6,097 nucleotides of DNA from DASRBA01 sp036559665 (GTDB lineage Bacteria; Myxococcota; Myxococcia; Myxococcales; Myxococcaceae): contig DATBSS010000292.1 of assembly GCA_036559665.1 (NCBI GenBank), forward strand, positions 1 to 6,097, written 5' to 3'. This document shows, in pieces, positions 1 through 5,137 of this stretch (the stretch's first letter is position 1; every line of letters starts with the position of its first letter). The position numbers were made by a program, and so were the translations under genes. The notes below the pieces were generated by a model. That model saw only the letters and a list, made by a program, of their open reading frames with translations. It made no database searches and was not told the origin of the DNA.

Positions 1-120
1 ATCCGCACGGTTACCGCCGCGTACCGCAGGCGCCCGCGGCCCCTGGTCGGCTGGTTGAAGCTCTCGCCCAACGAGCGGAAAGAGATCGTGCGAGAGCAGA
101 TCGGTGATCCCGATCAGTGA
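1..120 (+). CDS. 3' end of probable antitoxin gene (partial)
   Basis: Frame 1 is open from the window edge to a TGA at 118-120 and gives 39 C-terminal residues, ending in LSPNERKEIVREQIGDPDQ. The stop overlaps the GTG start of the PIN-domain gene in a GTGA arrangement, which usually means translational coupling. In VapBC-type pairs the antitoxin gene lies directly upstream of the toxin and often overlaps it, so antitoxin is the natural inference. The visible tail is basic and then helical, but I do not recognise a named antitoxin family in it. The DNA-binding N-terminus would lie outside the window. Confidence 0.55.
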   Translation: MRTVTAAYRRRPRPLVGWLKLSPNERKEIVREQIGDPDQ

Positions 121-548
121 GCGGCCCTCTCGTTCTGGACACGGGCGGTTGGTTGCTCGCGCTGGCTGGGGATGCCGAGTACGCCAGCGCTCTTGAGGCC
201 GCTTCGCTCCTGTACGTCCCGAGCCTGGTCCTCGCGGAGGTTGACTACCACCTCAGGCGACGCCGCGCCGAGATGCGGCGCTTGATCGCCGACCTCGTGC
301 AGGGCGCGTACCTCCTCGAGCCGACCACGGCCGAGGATCTCTCACGCGCAGACGAGATCGACCGGAAGTTCGCTTCGCTGGAGTTGGGGCTGGTGGATGC
401 CACCGTCGCCGCCGTCGCTGAACGTCTGGAGGTGAGGCGAGTCCTCACCACGGACTCCGACTTCGTGGCTGTGCGAATCGGGCGCCGTTGGGATCAGGCA
501 TTGGAACTGGTGGTTCCCCCGCCCAGGCGCTCTCGTGGCAGAAGTTGA
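117..548 (+). CDS. PIN-domain ribonuclease, VapC-like toxin
   Basis: This 143-residue protein has the size of a stand-alone PIN-domain toxin. VapC toxins are Mg-dependent endoribonucleases that cleave tRNA or rRNA and stop translation until bound by their antitoxin. The acidic active-site positions are present in order: D8 in LVLDTGGWLLAL, E41 in LAEVDYHL, D94 in GLVDATVAA, and D113 and D115 in TTDSDF, so the enzyme looks intact. The GTG start at 117 overlaps the stop of the preceding gene, the expected layout of an antitoxin-toxin operon. The C-terminal tail after about residue 130 is proline- and arginine-rich and probably lies outside the fold. The family call is strong. The RNA target cannot be read from the sequence. 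Confidence 0.85.
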   Translation: MSGPLVLDTGGWLLALAGDAEYASALEAASLLYVPSLVLAEVDYHLRRRRAEMRRLIADLVQGAYLLEPTTAEDLSRADEIDRKFASLELGLVDATVAAVAERLEVRRVLTTDSDFVAVRIGRRWDQALELVVPPPRRSRGRS

Positions 549-575
549 GAACTGTGGCTCAGCGGAGGGGTGCCG

Positions 576-964
576 ATGTCGATCGAGCTCCGTCACGTCA
601 AGCTCACGCCGATGGTGCTCAACCAGTTGGCGCCGACGCCGATCGCGTTCACTGCGGTCTTCGGTACCGCACCGGCGTCGGCCAAGCTCCACCTGACCAC
701 CAGCAACACTGACCTGGCGCTCACGCCCGACGCCACCGGCAAGATCTTCAGCGGCACCATCCCCGCGGCCGGCTGTCGGGGACCACGTTCCTCGATCTCG
801 ACGACGACGCCGTGAAGGATCCAGGCGAGCCGACGGCGCCGGCCGGGCTCGGCGTGATGCCCTGGGGGCAGGGGAAGATCGTCTTCTGCGGCGATACGAA
901 TCTGTGGGAGAAGGTGCCGCAGCCGCTCGTCCGTAACACGCTGCGGTGGTTCGCGACGTATTGA
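576..964 (+). pseudogene. Frameshifted remnant: beta-rich N-terminus joined to an amidotransferase-like C-terminus
   Basis: An ATG at 576 follows a good ribosome site (GGAGG at 564-568, 7 bases away) and opens MSIELRHVKLTPMVLNQLAP. About 65 residues with alternating hydrophobic pattern follow, resembling an Ig-like beta-sandwich, up to GTIPAA. After about base 770 this frame turns unlikely and stops at 813-815. A different frame then reads plausible protein from about 773 to the TGA at 962-964: LSGTTFLDLDDDAVKD, later KIVFCGDTNLWEKV, ending in LVRNTLRWFATY. The last part resembles the C-terminal strand and helix of DUF4350 or class I amidotransferase-like domains. Joining the halves needs a net shift of one base near 765-782, and the amidotransferase-like domain would be mostly missing. 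I read it as a decayed or internally deleted gene. A sequencing error in an intact short gene remains possible. Confidence 0.5.
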
Positions 965-999
965 CCGTCGGAGCGCTGCCCGCCGAACGAGGTGGACGT

Positions 1000-2160
1000 A
1001 TGTGGAAGAAGATCAGGAGCTTGTTTGGTGGAGCAAGCTCGCAGGCGGGCGGAGGGAGCTCCGGCACGGCTGATGGACAGCGCCCGGAGCTTGGCGGCGT
1101 GCCGGGGGTCGGATGGCTCCCTGACGGTGAAAACACGTGGGGCGTGCCGGTGCTCGACATCCGGGCGGTGACGCAGGGCATGCTCTCCACGTCGGGTGAT
1201 CCGCAGTGCGCGGCCAACGCGGTCTCCTTTCTCAGCGACGACGGATTGGGTTTTGCGACCCAGACGCCGGCGGTGTCGCGGTTCACCGACGCGAACCTGA
1301 CGTTCCCCACGGATGGTCTCTTCGATGGCGCAGTCTTCATTCCGAGGGTCATGGAAGAAAAATGGGCGATGTACCTGCACTCGGGACGGCTGCTGTGCAT
1401 CCGCAGCTGGACCCGCCGCCTCGTTGCCGCTGCCGATGTCAAGGTCAGCGGCGGCGTTGCACACTTCGGCCGGGTGCAAGGTGCGTTCGTCGGCGAGCAA
1501 GAGGATCCGCAGCTCACGGTTCGTGTGCTTGATTACCTCCTTCGCAGCCACGCCCTCGGCGAGGTGTTTCCGGCCCCACTGTCCACGCCGCCTGAAGACC
1601 TCAAGGTCGCGGCGATGTGGTGCTTCAGCATGTTCGGCAGGCGCGCACCCCTCACCGCCTTCGCTGCTCCGTTCCGGACGCCACCGCTCAATCCGCTCCG
1701 GACTGACTCGCTCTTCCACATTGCGGTGGCGCGGGGCGACACGGATGCCGCCCTGGCCCAGCTGAAGGCCGGGGTTCCCCTCTCGTTGCTCGCCCGCGAT
1801 GGGCTCCCTGCCTTGCACTGGGCCCTGGCATCGCGCAATGCCGGAATGGTCGGCTGGCTGCTCGACCATGGCTGCAATGTCGATGTTCGGTCCTCCGAGG
1901 GCGCAACGGCGCTCATGAGTGCGGCACAATCACCGGCACCGGGACGATTCGAGGAGCTCCTGGCCCGGAAGGCCGATGTGAACGCGAGGGACAATCGCGG
2001 CTTCACGGCCTTGCATCGCGCCGCTGAGTGCGGCCACGAGGATGTCGTGCGTATCTTGCTCGCCCGGGGCGCGGATCGTTCCGTGGAGGCCCAGGGCTAT
2101 ACCTCCCTCGCGCTGGCGGAGCTGAAGGGGCATCAGCCCGTTGTTCAGCTCCTGCGGTAG
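1000..2160 (+). CDS. Ankyrin-repeat protein with an unidentified N-terminal domain
   Basis: This is a 386-residue protein. I chose the ATG at 1000, preceded by GAGG at 989-992, over an in-frame GTG at 946 that would overlap the end of the upstream remnant. Residues 1-40 are a Gly/Ser-rich linker after a basic start (MWKKIRSLFG), with no clear signal peptide. Residues 41-225 form a globular region with GVPVLDIRAVTQGMLSTS, AMYLHSGRLLCIRSW and VRVLDYLLRSHALG; I cannot assign it to a named family. Residues 235-386 hold about five ankyrin repeats. Repeats 2 and 4 are the clearest, with GLPALHWALAS and LLDHGCNVDVR, then GFTALHRAAECGHEDVVRIL and LLARGADRSV. Repeat 3 is imperfect. Ankyrin repeats bind other proteins, so the C-terminus is probably an interaction platform. 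The partner and the role of the N-terminal domain are unknown. Confidence 0.85.
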   Translation: MWKKIRSLFGGASSQAGGGSSGTADGQRPELGGVPGVGWLPDGENTWGVPVLDIRAVTQGMLSTSGDPQCAANAVSFLSDDGLGFATQTPAVSRFTDANLTFPTDGLFDGAVFIPRVMEEKWAMYLHSGRLLCIRSWTRRLVAAADVKVSGGVAHFGRVQGAFVGEQEDPQLTVRVLDYLLRSHALGEVFPAPLSTPPEDLKVAAMWCFSMFGRRAPLTAFAAPFRTPPLNPLRTDSLFHIAVARGDTDAALAQLKAGVPLSLLARDGLPALHWALASRNAGMVGWLLDHGCNVDVRSSEGATALMSAAQSPAPGRFEELLARKADVNARDNRGFTALHRAAECGHEDVVRILLARGADRSVEAQGYTSLALAELKGHQPVVQLLR

Positions 2161-2199
2161 TCGCCATCGCGCGCGGGACGCATTCCGCCGCAACGCACG

Positions 2200-3066
2200 T
2201 TACGGATCTGCGCGACGGACGCGGTGTCGGGGCTCGCCGGCCAGGAATGCGTCCAGCACCTCGAGGCACAGACGCCAGCGCTCGCGCGCGGCCTCGACCG
2301 TCTCGTTCGACGGTGGAGCGGCGTGGCCGAAGGAGATCTCGGAAGCGTCCGCATGATCGAACGCGAAGGCCAGATCCCCGGAGCGGACGCGGCGCTCCAC
2401 GGCCCGGAGGTCCAGGATCTCCAGCGGGGACAGGTGCACCAGGAGCGCGCCCAGCGGCAGCGCCGCGATCCGCGCCGCGTCCAGCAGGCCGCGGGTGGAT
2501 CCGTCGAGCGGAAGGTGCACCAGCAGCGCCTCTGACCAGGCCACCAACTCGTCCAGGGGAGCGAAGCGCAGCCCCAGCTCCGCCTCCGCCTGCGGTTTTC
2601 GCGCCCGCGACCAGTAGCGCACCTGGGCTCCCAGCCCGCGGATCAGGAGCTGGGCGACCCGGCCGCCGATCCGCCCCAGGCCCGCGATCCCGATCCGCAG
2701 GCTGCACAGCTCCCGGCGCGGCGTCCGTTCGGCCACGAGTTGCAGCGCCAGCCGGAGCGATGCCTCGGCCACGGCCTGGGTGCTGTACCCCGGCAGGTGA
2801 CAGACGGTCACTCCCTGCGCGGCCGCGGCCTCCAGGTCCACGCCCGAATGGTCCGTGCCGTACACCACCGCGCAGCGAAGCCGGGGGAGCTGCCGGAGCA
2901 GGGCGGCGTCGGCGCGGGCGCCCAGCTGGAGCAGGAGCCCGTCCACCTCCGGTCCCGGTTCCAGCGGCCGCACCTGTCGCGCTCGCGCCTGGAGCTGGTC
3001 CAGCGCATCGGTGGGGAGATCGCCCGCGGCGAAACCCAGGAGCCCGAGCTGCTGGAACCGGTCCAT
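2200..3066 (-). CDS. D-isomer-specific 2-hydroxyacid dehydrogenase family protein, probably catalytically degenerate
   Basis: This 288-residue protein starts at ATG (3066-3064) behind GGAGG (3075-3071) and ends with TAA. The reading frame stays open upstream of that ATG, but there it is only antisense to the divergent genes. Family members use NAD(P)H to interconvert 2-keto acids and D-2-hydroxy acids. Substrate-domain hallmarks are VVYGTDHSGVDLEAAAAQGV (68-87) and CHLPGYSTQAVAE. The Rossmann domain has GIAGLGRIGGRVAQLL with the GxGxxG loop at 129-134, and later LLVHLPLDGSTRGLLD. The family's next block, normally N-x-x-R-G, reads HLSPLE at 211-216, so the catalytic Arg position appears to be Pro214. 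The usual Glu region reads FDHADASE, while a His (H248, in FGHAAPP) is present where the catalytic His is expected. It is slightly shorter than typical members. It is convergent with the ankyrin gene and divergent from the membrane-protein/ligase unit. Confidence 0.8.
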   Translation of the reverse strand: MDRFQQLGLLGFAAGDLPTDALDQLQARARQVRPLEPGPEVDGLLLQLGARADAALLRQLPRLRCAVVYGTDHSGVDLEAAAAQGVTVCHLPGYSTQAVAEASLRLALQLVAERTPRRELCSLRIGIAGLGRIGGRVAQLLIRGLGAQVRYWSRARKPQAEAELGLRFAPLDELVAWSEALLVHLPLDGSTRGLLDAARIAALPLGALLVHLSPLEILDLRAVERRVRSGDLAFAFDHADASEISFGHAAPPSNETVEAARERWRLCLEVLDAFLAGEPRHRVRRADP

Positions 3067-3094
3067 TGAACCTCCGGCACTGCGGGCGCATGAT
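3066..3094 (+). promoter_or_regulatory. Candidate sigma70-type promoter for the membrane-protein/ligase unit
   Basis: TTGAAC (3066-3071) and CATGAT (3089-3094) are spaced 17 bases apart, each matching the -35 and -10 consensus at four of six positions. Transcription would start near 3101, leaving a leader of about 70 bases. The -35 element overlaps the start codon of the divergent gene. Matches of this quality occur by chance, so this is only a candidate. Confidence 0.25.
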
Positions 3095-3174
3095 TCACCC
3101 AGCGGCGCCAGGCTACTGCCGGCCGGCCCGAGGAGGAGCGATCGATCGACGGTGACGAGGGGCTGGTCGACCTG
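3067..3174. promoter_or_regulatory. Divergent intergenic region, likely holding both promoters
   Basis: These 108 bases separate the dehydrogenase-like gene (- strand) from the membrane-protein gene (+ strand), so both transcripts should begin here. It is less G+C-rich than its flanks near 3067-3100. The - strand gene has GGAGG at 3075-3071. The + strand side carries AGGAGGAG at 3131-3138 followed by the 10-bp palindrome CGATCGATCG at 3139-3148. No regulator site can be assigned from one sequence. Confidence 0.5.
3131..3138 (+). promoter_or_regulatory. Strong Shine-Dalgarno sequence without a canonical in-frame start at normal distance
   Basis: AGGAGGAG is the best ribosome-binding sequence in the leader of the membrane-protein gene. 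In that gene's frame the next ATG, GTG or TTG is the GTG at 3175, 36 bases away, which is too far for this site. An in-frame ATC at 3145 sits at ideal spacing (6 bases), and CTG codons occur at 3163 and 3172. Either translation starts at an unusual codon, or the weaker GAGGGG at 3157-3162 serves the GTG, or one base is wrong in this sequence. Confidence 0.4.
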
Positions 3175-3903
3175 GTGTCGTTGGTGGCCCTGGGGGTGCT
3201 CGCGCTTCGCCACCTGAGCATCCTCGCCCGCGCCACCGGGCTGGTCCGCAACCGCGGGCAACGGGTGGCGCTGCTGCTGGTCCCGGTGGCCTGCCTGGTG
3301 CTGATCCGCTGGGTGCTGGAGCACTGGTCGGATCCCGAGGTGCGAGGCCACCAGGCCTACGTCCGGTTGTTCCTGCAGTGCGGCGGGTTGTGGATCGGCG
3401 GCGGCGTGCTGGGGATGCGCACGCTGGGCGTCTCGGCGGTGGACGACGTGGTGCAGTCCCGGAACCCGGCGGCCACCGTGGCCGTGTGTGGCGGCATGCT
3501 GGGCGCGGCGCTCTGCTTCGCGGGCGCCAACGTCGGCCTGGGCCCGACCATCTGGACGACCCTGGTTCCGGCCGCCATGGCCACGGCGCTGTGGCTGGCG
3601 GTGGTGGTGGCGGCGGATCAGTGGCTGCGCTCCGCGGCGCCGGTGGTGATGGACCGCGATCTCGGCGCGGGCGGGCGGCTGGCGGTATTCCTGGTGGCGG
3701 AGGGCCTCATCTTCGGCGGCGCGGCGGCGGGAGACTGGGTGTCGACACTGGACATGGAGCTCTCGTTTGCCCGGGCCATGCCCGCTGCGCTGGCGGTGGC
3801 GGCGGTGGTGGTGGGACTGCGGAAGGCGGCCCCCTGGATCGGCTCGGCAGTGGCGCTGGGAGGCGCTGTGGCGTGGACGGCGGGCACGTTCTCGCTCCAC
3901 TAG
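3175..3903 (+). CDS. Multi-spanning inner-membrane protein, probable tandem DUF350 (YjfL-type)
   Basis: This 242-residue, very hydrophobic protein has about seven to eight likely membrane segments. They fall near residues 3-20, 31-48, 68-85, 100-122, 126-147, 168-187, 203-215 and 221-238. Two similar units stand out: SRNPAATVAVCGGMLGAALC (95-114) and GAGGRLAVFLVAEGLIFGG (164-182). Each follows an acidic stretch (VDD; MDRDL) and fits the DUF350 pattern of Asp, then Asn/Gly-rich alanines, then a glycine-rich helix. DUF350 proteins are small integral membrane proteins often encoded beside glutathionylspermidine-synthase-like ligases, exactly as here; two copies in one chain would explain the length. 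The start is uncertain: the frame is open back to 3094, and GLVDLVSLVALGVLAL would give a fuller first helix. The family call rests on pattern and context, and the molecular function is unknown. Confidence 0.65.
   Translation: MSLVALGVLALRHLSILARATGLVRNRGQRVALLLVPVACLVLIRWVLEHWSDPEVRGHQAYVRLFLQCGGLWIGGGVLGMRTLGVSAVDDVVQSRNPAATVAVCGGMLGAALCFAGANVGLGPTIWTTLVPAAMATALWLAVVVAADQWLRSAAPVVMDRDLGAGGRLAVFLVAEGLIFGGAAAGDWVSTLDMELSFARAMPAALAVAAVVVGLRKAAPWIGSAVALGGAVAWTAGTFSLH
3858..3863 (+). promoter_or_regulatory. Ribosome-binding site that sets the start of the ATP-grasp gene
   Basis: GGGAGG lies inside the end of the membrane-protein gene, 9 bases before an in-frame GTG at 3873. It is the only well-placed site for the ligase frame. 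The next in-frame GTG at 3963 has no such sequence and would remove conserved-looking N-terminal residues. Confidence 0.6.
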
Positions 3904-5120
3904 GCGCGGCGGCCTCGCCGTACCGCGCAGGTGAGGCGCTGGAACCGGCGGCCTTCGACCGCGTGCGCCGCGCGCTGATCCTCGACGGGTGCAAGTGGGA
4001 TCCCCAGGTCGGCGACGAGGCCACGCTGGCCCCGTTCCCGCTGTTCCTGCGCGCCGGTGCCTGGCGCGAGCTGGGGGCTGCGGCCGAGGCGCTGGCCCGC
4101 GAGGTGCTGGAAGCGGAGGAGGCGCTGCGGGGCTCGGCCCCGGCACTGCGGGCGCTGGGAATACCGGCGCCGCTACGCAGGGCGCTGTGCGGGCCCGACC
4201 CGCTGACGCCGACTGCGGCGCGGGTGATGCGCTTCGACTTCCACTGGACGGAGGAAGGCTGGCGAATCTCCGAGGTGAACGCGGACGTGCCCGGAGGCTA
4301 CGCCGAGGCCTGGGGCCTTCCCCGCGCGCTGGCACCCCACTGGCCGGGGGCGCATCCGGCCGGCGATCCGGCCGCGCTGCTATGCGAGGCGGTGGCGCGC
4401 GCTTCGGGCGGCGGCCTGGTCGCCGTGCTGGTGTGTCCGGCCTTCATGGAGGATTACCAGGTGGCGTCCGCGCTGGCCGCCCGGCTGCGGGCGCTGGGGG
4501 GCGAGACGGCGATCCTCTCGCCCGGTCAGCTCCGGTGGAGCGGGAGGGAGGTGGCGGTCCACCTGGGCGGGCGGGAGCGGCTGGCCGGAGCGCTGATCCG
4601 CTTCGTGCAGGGAGAGTGGTTGGTGGACCTCCCGCGGCGCACCGGGTGGAGGCGGCTCATCGCCGGGGGCCGGACTCCGGTGACGAACCCCGGCCAGGCG
4701 CTGATCGCGGAGAGCAAGCGCTTCCCGCTGGCCTGGCCGCTGCTCCGCACGCCGCTGCGGGCGTGGCGGCGCTGGCTGCCGGAGACCCAGGACCCGCGCC
4801 GCGTCCACTGGCGCGACTCGGACGAGTGGTGCCTGAAGGCGGCGTTCAGCAACACCGGGGACGCGGTGCTGGTGCCTGCCTCGCTGACGCGGGTCGAGCG
4901 CCGGAGGCTGTCGCGCGACCTCTGGCTGCACCCGGGCGCGTGGGTGGCCCAGCGGCGCTTCAGCGCGCTGACGCTCCCGTCGCCGCTGGGAGCGGTGTAC
5001 CCGTGCCTGGGCGTGTACGTGGTCGACGGCCGCGCGGCCGGGATCTACGGGCGCCTGGCGCGGCGCGCGCTGATCGACTTCTCGGCGATCGACGTGGCGG
5101 TCCTGGTGGAGCGCGAGTGA
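3873..5120 (+). CDS. Glutathionylspermidine-synthase-like ATP-grasp ligase (YjfC/YgiC type)
   Basis: This is a 415-residue cytoplasmic protein, close to the usual size of stand-alone members, with no amidase domain attached. The family uses ATP to form an acyl-phosphate and join a carboxyl group to an amine; true glutathionylspermidine synthase links glutathione to spermidine, while YjfC/YgiC-type substrates are not established. The signature block is RFDFHWTEEGWRISEVNADV (120-139). R120, D122, E134 and N136 have the same spacing as the ATP/Mg residues of the E. coli enzyme (R316, D318, E330, N332 from memory). ESKRFP (280-285, K282) and WCLKAAFSNTGDAV (K322) fit the nucleotide-binding lysines, and GIYGRLAR (R394) fits the C-terminal arginine. 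The gene starts at GTG 3873, 31 bases inside the membrane-protein gene, and its TGA touches the next gene. The substrate is unknown. Confidence 0.85.
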   Translation: MDGGHVLAPLGAAASPYRAGEALEPAAFDRVRRALILDGCKWDPQVGDEATLAPFPLFLRAGAWRELGAAAEALAREVLEAEEALRGSAPALRALGIPAPLRRALCGPDPLTPTAARVMRFDFHWTEEGWRISEVNADVPGGYAEAWGLPRALAPHWPGAHPAGDPAALLCEAVARASGGGLVAVLVCPAFMEDYQVASALAARLRALGGETAILSPGQLRWSGREVAVHLGGRERLAGALIRFVQGEWLVDLPRRTGWRRLIAGGRTPVTNPGQALIAESKRFPLAWPLLRTPLRAWRRWLPETQDPRRVHWRDSDEWCLKAAFSNTGDAVLVPASLTRVERRRLSRDLWLHPGAWVAQRRFSALTLPSPLGAVYPCLGVYVVDGRAAGIYGRLARRALIDFSAIDVAVLVERE

Positions 5121-5137
5121 ATGGAGCGGGTGGAGCG

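Noticed and set aside
342..1929. Two long open frames of about 390 residues on the - strand opposite the PIN and ankyrin genes
   Set aside because: Their composition (arginine, proline, serine) is typical of antisense readings of high-GC genes. They show no domain, while the + strand genes there have clear motifs.
2173..2188. Small hairpin (GCGGGA / TTCCGC with one G-T pair) between the convergent ankyrin and dehydrogenase-like genes
   Set aside because: It is only six pairs including a wobble, with no T run. Such stems are common by chance in high-GC DNA.
2028..3155. 375-residue + strand frame opposite the dehydrogenase-like gene
   Set aside because: It is dominated by arginine, proline and alanine with no motif, and it overlaps both the ankyrin gene end and the recognisable - strand enzyme.
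3790..3817. Run of closely spaced GG pairs that could suggest a G-quadruplex
   Set aside because: It is explained by Ala/Val/Gly codons of a membrane helix and lacks regular runs of three G.
3067..4335. Extension of the dehydrogenase-like - strand frame far upstream of its ATG at 3066
   Set aside because: The extra residues are arginine-, proline- and histidine-rich and lie antisense to the membrane-protein and ligase genes. The recognisable family fold starts at the ATG at 3066, which has its own ribosome site.
3989..5137. Upstream part of the open frame that contains the 259-residue protein
   Set aside because: It reads through the ligase gene in another frame with glycine/arginine-rich sequence. 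Real protein begins at about 5117-5138.
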